DNA of 64,000 nucleotides from the NCBI GenBank assembly GCA_039881045.1, contig JAYWVB010000046.1:124001-188000 (forward strand). Reading direction: 5' to 3'. The position numbers were made by a program, and so were the translations under genes. Position 1 is the stretch's first letter. Each line of letters opens with the position of its first letter. Shown piece after piece: positions 36,023-46,519 of this stretch. The DNA comes from Chaetomium olivaceum. Its lineage: Eukaryota > Ascomycota > Sordariomycetes > Sordariales > Chaetomiaceae. The notes below the pieces were generated by a model. That model was not told the origin of the DNA. It ran no database searches and saw nothing but the letters and a program-made list of their open reading frames with translations.

Positions 36023-36535
36023 TCAGGCGAGCCGCACGGAAGCTTCCGAGCCAATACCGCCAGCAGCGGGGGTGGTGCCTTCGATCATATGGCCGTGGTT
36101 GAAACAATCATCTTGGATGCGGGTGCTTGTATTCAGTCCTCCTTTTGAATTATATGTAGATAGCATGAGCTCATTGAGTTCCGCAACGGTATAATTCGTT
36201 GCGAAGGGCGATATGTACAAACTATGCGAACGCCCAGGCCTGGTTGTCCCAAAGAAGGGAGATGCCGGTGTTAGTCCACTCGGCCAACTTTGCGTTGAAG
36301 AACTTTAACACCTCAAAGTATCAAAGTATGCTTCCTTGGATTCGGTCGTCATGGTGTACGCGGACGTGGTGGCAGATAATTGTGGATGGATGTCGCGACA
36401 CCAGAGGTCCGCCGGGAAGAGACCGAGACCGGGAGACGAAGCGGCTACCAGCGGTGACAATTTCGAGAGCCATGACGTTTCCAGAGTAGTTCGACATGGG
36501 CGTGGACCTCCTCCCGAGAGATCGGACATGTCACT
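36023..36535 (-). pseudogene. remnant of an FAD-linked oxidase (FAD_binding_4 type)
   Basis: Pieces of a BBE/6-hydroxynicotine-oxidase-like flavoenzyme run in order down the minus strand but in different frames. First comes a DLSGGGP motif (position of the usual GGGHSPL). Next is SNYSGNVMALEIVTAGSRFVS (the NVxxxEVVTA strand). Then FEVLKFFNAKLAEWTNTGISLLW, then SLYISPFATNYTVAELNELM, a linker typical before the C-terminal domain. In-frame stops and frame changes separate them, and the WALSGGGGGTY-type segment between is garbled. The N-terminal FAD-binding half and the C-terminal berberine-bridge part are missing. This is decay, not a single homopolymer error. Confidence 0.6.
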
Positions 36536-38502
36536 GCATGTTTTGCATTTCTTGCGCTGCTCGACTTTCAATGGTAAGTACCTACATTCAATGTGCACAA
36601 AACACGCGCCCTTTCCCTTTTGCGCCTTGGAGATCGAGGGATGCGGATGCGGGACACACTGGATCGAACGCAGGGCAGCAGTTGTGGCGTGCGGGGTGCT
36701 TGGCTGCGAAAAGGAGGCTACCTAAGGTAGGTATGTACCTAGTTCGGATGTGTTTAATTGGGGAAACGCGAACCCGACGCGGGGCGACCCGCGAACGAGA
36801 CGCGCCGCAGATTGGCCAACGCAAGGGAAGGTGGGAAAAGGCAGGTCCCGTGCAACAGGCACACGTTTGGCCCGAACTCCCCGACCAAGGGTTCTCAGCC
36901 ACTCGATTGACCCCCACCTTGATGGGCACATGGGCATTGTGCCGCTGGCTGGGCAGAAAAATGAAATCAAAACAAATCAACAAAAGCGACGCTGCTGGCG
37001 AACCAGATAAGAGGGATCGGGGTTTGCTGCTGCCATGCGCGCGCCGCCCACTGATGTTGGCCACACCACACACCTCATGCACACGTCGGAAAGGGGACAA
37101 CAAATACCGCGGGCTTGTGACCGCAGGGAAAGAGCTAAATAATGAAAGAGATGCCCATCTTGTTTACGGCGGTTAGTTATGAGACGCAGTTGATGGGGAT
37201 GGCCGCTTTTGGCTGCGACCGGGCGTTGCCAAAAACACGAAGCCAAGTGATGCCCCACACCGAACTGGAAGAGGGGAAGTCATCTCTCTTGTTGACCCAA
37301 GCATAATTATGGTAGAGGAATGGGGATAAATCTACTGTTTTCCAGTACATTATTCTGAAGTGCAGCTTGTGTCGATCATTGTGTGTACACGTGAAAGACG
37401 TTAGTTATCGGGAAACATCATGACGGGAATGGAGAATGGAGGGGGCCGTGGGTTATGCGGCTGGAGGCTGGAGCTGGCGAACTACCGCCAAGTTGCACAG
37501 CACCGGGCCCATCGAACAGCACGTTGCATCTGTGAGGAGGTCAAGGTTGTGAATGTTTTGATGGCTCGTGCATTCCAGGATGGCTGGTCCAAAGGGCGAA
37601 TGAGCGGTGGAGCGCGACGACAGGCCCGCTGTTCGCGATTCTGGAATGATGAAATCCACCCGCAAACTCTTGTATGAGACTGGAATTCGGACGAAAACTT
37701 TCCGCCAAGAATAGCGACTCTGAGGAGCACACACTGCACAATAGCATACCGGGCGGTTAATACGGTAAGACAATAGAAAACGCCAGCACAACAGGGTCGC
37801 GGTTGTACGGGGCCCACCACGCTAGCCAAGGCCCAAGCAGGGGGCGGCAGGTACCCTCCCCATGTCCTTCCAACCTCATTCCTTCTCTCAACCACACTTC
37901 TCCGCCTTGCCACACATCATCACCGTCGCCGTCGATATCTCGAGACCCTGACCACCCGCGATACCCGGCCGAACTCCCTACGAAACTGCGCGATTGACAT
38001 GACATCGCGATCCTCTGGATAACCCCTATCAGCAGCAAAGCCGCTTGGGCCCTTGCCCTGTGCCGTTGCCCCGCCATCGAACGAGCGCAGACGTCAGCGA
38101 GCCCAACGATTGCGCGCCTTTATCGCTCGTCGCGTCGCTTCACCGATAGCCCTCTGCTTACCACAACAACTCCCGCAACTTCAGCAAACACGATTCCTTG
38201 GATTCGTTCGGAAATCAGGTCTCTGGCGGCCACACAGTCATTTCGGAGGGTCATTCAGGACAAGCAATCGCTTTTGCGGATCTACGCGCTCTCGAGTTTC
38301 GCTCGCTCTACATTCCGAAGTTTGGCGCGCACAGCAGTTTAGTCGGTTGAACAAACCAACAGCCGCTGTTTTCGGTTGCCTTCGCGATTTAAGAAATCAA
38401 CACGCGCGTTCCCGCAACCATCCGCCCCAATCAACCACTCACCCTCAAACGCATGCACACACCTACATTGCATTCGTCACTCTCTGATTGGCTTCAATCG
38501 AA
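36536..38502. other. intergenic and long Cdh1 leader
   Basis: About 2 kb. Its right half is the promoter and probable long 5' leader of the Cdh1 gene. Several frames stay open (for example 36496-37176) but lack recognisable domains. TACGTAC-like and AGGTAGGTA-like short motifs occur near 36720, without clear meaning. Confidence 0.45.
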
Positions 38503-40314
38503 ATGTCCTTCAACATCGCCCGGGAGGGCGAGGCGTCTGCCTCTGGCAACGGCGCCGGATCATCTAACGCAAAGTTTACTCACCCTTCTGCCGCGAGGCC
38601 GCCTTCAGGCCTCCTACCTTATAGCAGTACCCCATCATCCAGAAACGGCACAACAGTTGGACAGGTCCGTCCAACAAATACCGACACCAGCCATAACGAC
38701 CCCGCCACCGTCCGATCGGTAGACTCGCAAGGGAGTCGACTCTATGGAAGCCCCCGTAGGAAACGGCAGAGGATAGATGCCGACCGGTATGGTTAACCTT
38801 CTTCTGTTGTCAACGAATCGGTGCTGACGTTTGTTGCAGTTTCATTCCGGCACGATCGGGGCGCGATTTGCAGTCCGGGTTTCACCTGATCCCTCCGCCG
38901 CCGCGACCAACTCCGGAGCGGGGCAGGCCGAGAAGCCCGCCGAGGGGGTACCGTTCCCAAAGGAGTTAGTACCTTTTTTTTTAACAGCTGTTGTCCCATG
39001 TGTAGCTAACGCGTTGTAGGCGAGGAAGCGGATGAGACCTTCAGGGAGCTCCTGCGCGCAGAGCTCTTTGATGATGCTAGTATCCCACAGGTTTCTCCAA
39101 GGTGGACGTCAGATGACCGGATGCGCACCCCACCTAGGAATTCACCTTCTCTCCCCGCAACACCACAGAAGAACCTTTTCTCCTACGTCTCCCCCCGACA
39201 TCAACATCTTATTGGCCTTTCAACACCTAGGAAGACACCACAGCGAGCACACAACCTAATTCCAGATCCTCGCCTTGACACCTACAGCACTACCCCGATC
39301 TCTTATAACAGCCAACAGATGCTGCTTGCACCGCGACGCCAGCACAGGACAGTCGCTAAAGTGCCGATCAAAGTCCTGGATGCACCGAATCTGGCCGAGG
39401 ATTTCTATCTTAACCTGATGGACTGGGGCAGCTCGGATGTTCTGGCCGTCGGCCTCGGCACTGGCGTCTTCATGTATAACGCGCAAAACGGCAAAGTGGC
39501 GAAGCTGTGCACCCTCGAGGACGACAAGGTGACTAGTGTGTCCTGGATCCAGAAGGGGACTCACATCGCTGTCGGCACCAAGAAGGGACTGGTGCAAATC
39601 TGGGACGCGCAAAAGTTCAAGAGGCTCCGGACAATGACAGGCCACACTGCGCGAGTTGGCTCGCTGGCATGGAATGCTCACATCCTCTCCACCGGGTCAC
39701 GCGATCGGTCAATCCTACATCGTGACGTTCGCGCGCCGGATCAGTGGGTGAAGCAGCTAACCGGGCACAAGCAAGAAGTATGCGGCCTGAAGTGGAACTG
39801 CCAGGACGGCCAATTAGCCAGCGGGTCCAACGACAACACCGTTCTGGTCTGGGACAAGGTCATGGATCAGAAACCCCTCTGGACCTTCAACGAGCACATC
39901 GCCGCCGTCAAGGCCCTCGCCTGGTCGCCGCACCAACGTGGACTACTCGCCTCCGGTGGCGGTACGGCCGACCGCCGGATCATCTTCCACGACACGGTCC
40001 GCGGCACCGTCCGCAACGACATCGACACCGGCAGCCAGGTCTGCAACCTCATGTGGTCCAAGAACTCCAACGAGCTTGTGTCCACCCACGGCTACATCCA
40101 GAACAACCTCGTCGTCTGGAAGTACCCCTCCATGACCCGCGTCGCCAGCCTCACGGGACACACTTACCGTGTCCTCTATCTGGCGATGAGCCCCGACGGG
40201 ACGCAGGTGGTTACGGGAGCGGGGGATGAGACGCTCCGGTTCTGGGAGGTGTTCAAGCCAAAGCAGCCGATTAGGTTACTGGGCGGCAGTATCGACCTGC
40301 CGGTTATCAGGTAG
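38503..40314 (+). CDS. CDH1: APC/C activator Cdh1 (fizzy-related, Cdc20/Fzr family)
   Basis: A WD40 adaptor that recruits destruction-box and KEN-box substrates to the anaphase-promoting complex in late mitosis and G1. Exons are 38503-38786, 38840-38964 and 39020-40314. The C-box DRFIPAR is created exactly across intron 1 (GAC CG/T TTC ATT CCG). At least eight SP/TP sites surround it (SPRR, TPERG, SPPRG, SPRW, TPPR, TPQK, SPRH, TPRK), fitting CDK inhibition of APC/C binding. A seven-blade propeller follows (from VLDAPNLAEDFYLNLMDW to FWEVF). The protein ends in Ile-Arg, the IR tail that docks on APC3. NIAxx-type N-terminal helix segments and FRELLRAELFDD fit Cdh1 rather than Cdc20. The frame is intact at about 567 residues. 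Confidence 0.95.
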
Positions 40315-41965
40315 TTTTGGAGGGAGCGCCCTTTCCTTTTACCGGGGCAGAGGAGGAGGAACGATTCAGCGATGATTTGCATTTGGTGGGAATTTAACAG
40401 CGAGCTGGGCATGGGAAGCGGAATGATATGGAATCTGGGCTGGAGTTGGGAGTTGGTTGGTCGGTCGGGGGGTGTTCTTGGCCGACTGATCGACGGCACT
40501 GGACGGCGGGAATGGGATGGGATGGGATATCTGGGACACGGGATTTGCGCCTTGGGATGGGGGGGGGGGGGGGGGTGGGGGGCTTCAGCGGCGTGGCTCT
40601 GGGGGTATTCTGCTTGTGGCTTGGTTGGGATCGAACTGACTTTTTTGGGGGGGTTGGGGGGCGTTTGGGAGTCTCATAGCAAGCAGTGGATTGCTTTTTG
40701 GTACGTGCATGAAATGGATTAGGCCCCGCGATAGCGAAGCCGGCTCAGTAATTGTTTGTGCTGGGTTATTTGCCCACCCCCTGGACGGGCGTCGGTGGTT
40801 GGGCATCGCAGTGGACGGTTTTACTGCGAATGCGAATGCGTTTCTGAATTCTTGCTTTGCTTTGACTAGGCTTGGTTTTGGTGTCTTGAGTCTCGCTGTG
40901 CAATGTTGAGCGAGTGAGTGTAGGCTGTGTCTGTCGTGTGGCCTGTCTGTGTCCGTGGGCTTAATGACATGAACAAAAAGCCCGAGTCGGAACTGGGATG
41001 ACCATCTAGAGGATTCCCCATCTAACGTAGGCTATATCCGCTTCCGGTTACATCTTTGTATGCGGCATCCAAGTTTGGGTTGATGATGAGAATCAGTTCC
41101 GCATTGCCCTCGATAGAAACCCGAATATGGAGGTTGTATGATCCCTACCTTCTTTGTCCAACTTATTTTTTCTTTATTTTGTTTTCTTCTTCGCGGGTGT
41201 AAACAAACAACTGTAATCAATGGCGTAACGTAGAAGGCCTCTAGAAGCACGTTAATATAAACCCCAGCTCCTCAACGGTATCTCGGTTTTCCAAGGAAAT
41301 CGTTTACTCCGACGCCAAATAATTAAATTTTTTATCATTCTTTGAGGTTGATTGAAGTGCTAAATCCCACTAAGAAAGGGGGAGAGGCGCGCACTTAGGT
41401 TAGGATGGGACAAGACTAAGACCAATCTTATATGCCTAACTATATTTAGACCTACCTCGGTTTTATCCTAGAGTTTGGGAAATGAACGCTATTTTTAGTA
41501 TTCGACTATTGAACAGGAGTGTGCTGTGCTGTCTGCAAAACTGCCAGACCAGCCACCAAAACACAAACCTACAGATCCGTAGACCTGCTTGATATGGGGA
41601 CAGAACACAGGCTCGGCTGCATCAATGGGTAAACCGAGAAGTGTCCCCCTCTGATCAGAGAGAGGCGCATGCGCACATGCGCTGCAGGTTCTCACAGATG
41701 CGCGGGCACATTGCGTTCCAAAAGTCGTGATTAAAGTGTCTGATTGCCTGCCTTCTGACCAAAAGATTGAGCCGCCTCAGGGCCCCTTATATACAATAAG
41801 AACGCGACGCGCGGAAACGGGAAAGCAAACGCTCCCTACCCCTGAACAGGCCAGGAGGACCCAGTTCCACCTACACTGGGGCATGCCCCAGTTCACTATA
41901 TGAAAGCAAGCCCCCCAAACTCCCAGGTTTATAACGCCATTTTAACAACTACTTCCCGCCCTCCT
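40315..41965. other. intergenic, G-rich then AT-rich
   Basis: A long G-run region (40559-40680, including an unbroken run of about 17 G) follows the Cdh1 stop. From about 41280 to 41480 the sequence is AT-rich and looks like decayed, possibly RIP-mutated DNA. No gene is recognised. Confidence 0.5.
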
Positions 41966-43018
41966 CTATATCACTTCCTCCTCCCACGGGGATGGCCAGC
42001 TCTTCTCGTCAACTGTGGTCCGTACAATCCGACCGTCTTCCAAGCGCTTCGCCCGGACCAGCTCGACCGGGTGCTGAATCAGGTCTGTCACGGCTAGCTG
42101 GTGGTTTTTGCCTAGGCTGGAGAGCCGCGGCCCGAGTTTTGCACACGAGAACTGGACTCTTGGGCCGTCGTCCAAGGAGGGCAGGTGACCCCAAGCGCCG
42201 TGCGATAAGATGGAGTAGTCGGACGAGTCGTCGACCATCGGGTCCTCGTATATATCATCATGCATATCGTAAATAATGTAGATGCCATCGGCATACCCAG
42301 ACGGCGTCAGCCTCACCACCACAAAACCAGTCCTACTCCAGGTGCTGTAGCCCACACCATAGGTTTCTTTTTCGCCTTGCTTCCAGGGGCCTTCATGGCC
42401 CTCCTCGCGTATGAGATAATCGAGGACCCCAAGCTGGAAGAATACAAAGCCGGGTGCGTCGGCGTCGGCGTCGGCGCTCTCAACCAATTGTGTTGATATC
42501 CGGGACAGATCGGCTCGTCGGTGATCGCCGGGGGGGTTAGCAGGCTGGACGGTTGCATTCAATCCGAGGAAACAACGCGGCAGCAGTGAATCTCTGGACG
42601 GTCTGACTAGAGTCTTCTTCTTCCGCGAATGTGGTTTGAGGTGCGAATGCGCTGCGGAAAGATTGAAAAGGATGCGGCCGTTAAATCCGATTGGTATACC
42701 AGTATGACCCAACGATATGCGCATACATTCGATCAGGTTATCGCAAGCCGTTCTGTTGAGGAAGTTCATCGACTCAACCTGTCCCACGAACTCCTCACCT
42801 GTCAATCGGAAGTTGAGTGGTGCTCTAAATACAGGGAAGGCCATCATCCAGTCGTGAAACGCCTCCATCTCTTGGGGGTCGGTGATCCGACGGCTCATGG
42901 TGGCACTACTTGTGTTAAAATCCTGGTCTTTCATCTCACGGCTAACGGCTGCAAACTTCGCCACCAACGACTCCTCGGGTTTTGCCATGTTAAATGGCCT
43001 GGAAATGGCGTTTCCCAT
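41966..43018 (-). CDS. hypothetical protein with N-myristoylation signal
   Basis: Family not recognised. One open frame of 350 codons begins MGNAISRP, an excellent N-myristoylation consensus (Gly2, Ser6, basic residue 7), suggesting attachment to a membrane. An intron may hide in the middle: the stretch around 42480-42680 (KPHSRKKKTLVRPSRD) looks less protein-like than its flanks. The C-terminal half has ordered, aromatic-rich sequence (GVLDYLIREEGHEGPW, GYSTWSRTGFVVVRL, DGIYIIYDMHDDIYEDP) that looks like a folded beta-rich domain, and the end is WPSPWEEEVI. It lies between an AT-rich patch and a transposon island, so it may be lineage-specific. Confidence 0.6.
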   Translation of the reverse strand: MGNAISRPFNMAKPEESLVAKFAAVSREMKDQDFNTSSATMSRRITDPQEMEAFHDWMMAFPVFRAPLNFRLTGEEFVGQVESMNFLNRTACDNLIECMRISLGHTGIPIGFNGRILFNLSAAHSHLKPHSRKKKTLVRPSRDSLLPRCFLGLNATVQPANPPGDHRRADLSRISTQLVESADADADAPGFVFFQLGVLDYLIREEGHEGPWKQGEKETYGVGYSTWSRTGFVVVRLTPSGYADGIYIIYDMHDDIYEDPMVDDSSDYSILSHGAWGHLPSLDDGPRVQFSCAKLGPRLSSLGKNHQLAVTDLIQHPVELVRAKRLEDGRIVRTTVDEKSWPSPWEEEVI

Positions 43019-43815
43019 TCTTTTTAACGGATAGCGTTCAACTACAACGTCATGTGGCTAACTCGAAAGTCGAAACAGCATTCCAATGCCTAGATAGGTA
43101 GGGAATTCATACTAGGTCCAATACACACCTAGATAGCTACTGATCACGCCATGCTACGTGTCTGGCCGAGTCTATGGTTGTTCTTTATATCCCAATCTCT
43201 CAGGCCCACCCAATCCATAATTACACATGTGACCGAGAGCGTCGCTCTTGAGATAAGAGCGGAGACGATGGTTTGGGTATCGTTGACATTGGGCTCATGT
43301 TCTGCTACATGGCTGGGACTAACGGTGGACGCACCTAGATTCCCTTACTAATAAGTTATAACCACCTACCCTACGCTTGCCATGTGACCCCTAAGGTGTA
43401 GCCCACCCAAGCTTTGGCGTGTCGAGTCCGCTACGCCTTGGAGAGTTGATCTCTCAAGGCCGAGACACGGCATCGACCGCCAATACACTGCCTGCCCGTC
43501 TAGAATTTGCGTGCAAGGGCATCCTACGAAGGACTCCCAAAAGCTTCTCTTTCACTGCGTGTTTACAAGGATCTGGCTTGATGGATCCGGGTAAGCACGC
43601 GCCGACTCGGGAGGAAAAGAGAGGTTCGTCTTGGACTGGTCACGTATTCTATCGTACCCCCTAAGGTCAAAGGTACGATGGGAAAGAGAGTAACAATGGC
43701 TAAGAGACTATGAATGATCAACAGAGCATTAAGGCTTAATCTTCTCCAAGATACGCATTTGATATGCTCTGGTCCACTTTTGCATTGTTGGCCTAGTGTC
43801 TAAGATTTGGGACAT
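43019..43815. other. intergenic flank of the transposon island
   Basis: No gene. A short motif (cccctaaggt) occurs at about 43388 and again at about 43665. The sequence may include 5' parts of the LINE-like element. Confidence 0.4.
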
Positions 43816-44040
43816 ACATGTTAGACTAGAGTCAAACTAGCTTTGTTTGCCTTTGAGGGTATCTCAGTGTGTCGTTATACCTTCCATCATTGTGTTTGTC
43901 ATGATGGTTTATTTCCCACATTCACTCACCCAGTTCCCGCCTTCCCCGAAGAATACCTACCCAAACACATGTTAGACTGTAGAGTCAAACTAGCTTTATT
44001 TGTTTTTGAGGGTATCTTACTGCGTCATTATACATACCTT
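43816..44040 (+). repeat. two ~70-base direct repeats upstream of the LINE-type ORF1
   Basis: Copy 1 is at 43816-43884 and copy 2 at 43967-44040, both starting ACATGTTAGACT and containing GAGTCAAACTAGCTTT and GAGGGTATCT. The period is about 151 bases. Most differences are C/T or G/A changes. Such tandem monomers are known in 5' regions of some LINEs, where they carry promoter activity. Confidence 0.7.
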
Positions 44041-44206
44041 TTATGAGTTGAGTTGCGAACGGTGCGACAATCTAACTACACGAAAGTTGCCTTTTACTGT
44101 ATCTGAAGGAAGAACGACAGCTTCTGGTCTTTGTTGTTGTTCAAAGGGGAGGATTTTGTCTTTTTCAGATGCCTGGTGCGGCACGCGGCGCTTCATCGTC
44201 GACGTC

Positions 44207-45499
44207 ATGCGAGGCAGTTCCGTAACTCCAGGAGCGGGGCGTCGCCGCCCGCTGCGCAAGAGGATGAAAACGACTAGGGCGATAGAGTCAATTCTACAAA
44301 AAGAAGATATGGATTGTGAGGAAGAAAACGACAATGAGAAAATGCCGAGGAATCACAAGAATTGCACCATCCAGGTTGCAGCAGTCGACGAGGCGAGCGA
44401 AGAGACCCGAGGCCCGGAGCAAGCCGTGGATCATGAATTCAACAACAAGTTGGATAACATCAACGCAGAAGTTCTCATGCAGTTCAGAAAGTTGAAGGAC
44501 TACATGGCAGAGGAGGTCGCTAAAATAACGGCCCAGTTGACTCAAGAGTTGTCGCAAGCGCGAGAGGAGCTCACTCAAGCTCGCAGCGAGCTTGAGCACA
44601 CCAGACTGCAGCTACACGCCATGATGAGAGTTCAAGGAACCACATCGGGTCGACCAGCATATGCGGACGTCGCCAGACTGACCCCTCCAGTTAGCATTCA
44701 CACCCCGGCCTCCTCCACGGGTCGGGTGACGACGCCGGAACCTGCGTTCTGCACGGTGGATACGTCTAGGGTTCCAGAGGAACACATCGGAGAGACTACA
44801 CCAGTAGCACTTCGAAAGCTCATTGAGAATGAAATGCGAACGCCTGGCGACCAGCCTAGCTGGCGGTGTGTTGCCGTTACCAGAGATAGAGGAAGCACCA
44901 ACCGCCTTAGGATCATTGGCAGGAACGAAGAGGAGGTAAAGAAAATCAAGAATATCGTTGAAGCAAAGAAGACGCCGGGTGCAAGAGTCCTTCGAGACCA
45001 GCTGTACCCGGTCAAAGTCGACAACGTCAACCGTACGGTTGTCATTGACCACGAAGGAAAGATCCTTCCCGGAGCCGCAGAAGCCCTGGGCCAGGAAAAC
45101 GACGTGCAGATTGCCAAGCTGGCCTGGTTGAGCCGAAGGGACGCCGCAAAAGCATATGGATCCATGGTAGTATACGTCACGAAACTCGGCGACGCTAGGA
45201 GGCTGCTCAGCGAGAGCTTCTTCTACGCCGGAGGAGAGTCAGGATACACGGGAATCTTCGAACGTCGGATGCGACCGGAACAATGCTACAACTGCCAGCA
45301 AATCGGCCACAAAGCTTTCCAGTGCAGGAACTCTCAAGTGTGCGCCAAGTGCGCCAAGGAGGGCCACCACCACGGCAACTGCTGTGAAATGGTTGCCAAG
45401 TGCGTCCTCTGCGGTGGCCCCCACGAATCGTTCAGTCGAAACTGCCAGAGGCTTTACCCATCTCTCCGGCCTGACACAACCCAACCGCAGGCCAACTAA
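44207..45499 (+). CDS. LINE (non-LTR retrotransposon) ORF1, gag-like zinc-knuckle protein
   Basis: The frame is open from 44000; I favour the ATG at 44207 (MRGSSVTPGAGRRRP), about 430 residues. It starts with a basic N terminus, then an acidic part, then a coiled coil (ELSQAREELTQARSELEHTRLQ). A middle domain (about WRCVAVTRDRGSTNRLRIIG to YVTKLGDARRLL) resembles the RNA-binding region of Tad-like ORF1 proteins. Three tandem zinc knuckles close it: CYNCQQIGHKAFQC, CAKCAKEGHHHGNC and CVLCGGPHESFSRNC. In autonomous Tad elements ORF2 (endonuclease plus reverse transcriptase) follows immediately. Here only about 300 bases of non-coding tail follow. The frame is intact with no RIP-type stop codons, so it is either a young deletion derivative or a kept ORF1-only gene. 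Confidence 0.8.
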   Translation: MRGSSVTPGAGRRRPLRKRMKTTRAIESILQKEDMDCEEENDNEKMPRNHKNCTIQVAAVDEASEETRGPEQAVDHEFNNKLDNINAEVLMQFRKLKDYMAEEVAKITAQLTQELSQAREELTQARSELEHTRLQLHAMMRVQGTTSGRPAYADVARLTPPVSIHTPASSTGRVTTPEPAFCTVDTSRVPEEHIGETTPVALRKLIENEMRTPGDQPSWRCVAVTRDRGSTNRLRIIGRNEEEVKKIKNIVEAKKTPGARVLRDQLYPVKVDNVNRTVVIDHEGKILPGAAEALGQENDVQIAKLAWLSRRDAAKAYGSMVVYVTKLGDARRLLSESFFYAGGESGYTGIFERRMRPEQCYNCQQIGHKAFQCRNSQVCAKCAKEGHHHGNCCEMVAKCVLCGGPHESFSRNCQRLYPSLRPDTTQPQAN

Positions 45500-45791
45500 G
45501 ACATCCAACACACTACACCCGACCGAGCCCACACTCCTCACCTCGTGCCACGGACAGCAGGCGCCGCTTCAGCCGCCGAAGATAGGACGTTGAACACTTG
45601 GAGAATCGCCTTCAAGCCAGCCTACTAACAACCCTACTAACCCACGAGAATCCGAAGAGAAATGGTACAAGAAACGGCATGAACTAGAATGTACTCTGTA
45701 TGGGCTTTGACGAGATCAGGTCATATCTTGGGAAATGTATATAGTCAGATTGTATAGTTGCCCTTTCGGGTTAAGCCCGCCGGGCGGAATA

Positions 45792-45793
<2 letters not shown>

Positions 45794-45823
<30 letters not shown>
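45794..45823. repeat. (TG)n dinucleotide repeat at the element's 3' end
   Basis: About 14 pure TG units follow AATAAAG directly. Confidence 0.9.
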
Positions 45824-45825
<2 letters not shown>

Positions 45826-45929
45826 CAAACATCATCTCTTTCGTGATGGTATTTCCTGGAAACTAAGGATTGCCTATTGCAAATAGCGGATACCCAAAAC
45901 TATTAAAAACTCTGGACCTTTTCTTTCAT

Positions 45930-46150
45930 CTTTTCTCTGATGATCAGGTACTTACTCGGGCGGGCCTCAGGTCTGGGTACGCCGGCCACCCTTCCTTGAA
46001 TAGGGGATATGGACTAGAGAAGCATTACCGCCGCGGCCCACACAGCTATGAGTTTATTTATACGGAGGACGGCGTCTTTACCTGGACGACATCCATTATA
46101 CTACCTATCACCTGGGCTGTAATCAGACCACAACACTGCCCCCGAGTTTA
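45930..46150 (-). mobile_element. LTR-like remnant (possible copia-type 3' LTR end with polypurine tract)
   Basis: On the minus strand a purine-rich AAACTCGGGGGCAG (46136-46150) is directly followed by TGTTGTGGTCTG (from 46135), the arrangement of a polypurine tract and LTR start. A TATAAATAAA box lies about 70 bases in (46054-46063). No matching second LTR or pol sequence is seen in the window, and the LTR 3' end is unclear. The superfamily call is a guess. Confidence 0.4.
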
Positions 46151-46519
46151 ACATCCAGCGCAACCCCCGCCTTTGAACGAATATAAGAAGTGTCAGTACC
46201 GGTTCATGCCATTCCATTGTTCGCTAGTGCCATACCAACTACATAAGTCCTTGACATCTACCTATTCGATAATGCGTACACCGAATCTCATAATAACCAC
46301 CACCACCCAGTATCATCATGTCCGTTTCCGACACCGTTTCTTTCCTTTTCTCTTTCTCCGCCTCGGCAGCCGCCTTCTCCTCGGGGAATATCACATAACC
46401 TCGCGGAAGGCTGAGTTGTGAACGTTGAAAGGTAAAACGGTATTGCATGTATTTTTATGTTCTTTGACTACGAGGGGCAAGATTGGTGACTTTGCAATTA
46501 CGAGCCTGTTCTACATGAC
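46151..46519. other. intergenic between transposon remnants
   Basis: No gene or repeat recognised. It might contain internal sequence of the LTR element, but no protein motif is visible. Confidence 0.4.

Larger units (their letters stand above)
43816..45825 (+). mobile_element. ORF1-only, non-autonomous LINE-like element
   Basis: The unit comprises the 5' direct repeats, the ORF1 gene, and a 3' tail containing ctttcgggttaagcccgccgg..ggaataaag and a pure (TG)n tract. The 3' hairpin-like GC motif (gggttaagcccgccgggc) and terminal simple repeat fit a LINE 3' end. No reverse transcriptase or endonuclease motif occurs in any frame between 45500 and 45800. The exact 5' end and target-site duplication were not found. 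Confidence 0.6.

Noticed and set aside
36496..37176. 226-codon plus-strand open frame
   Set aside because: No domain; overlaps the oxidase relic on the other strand, and its composition does not look like a protein.
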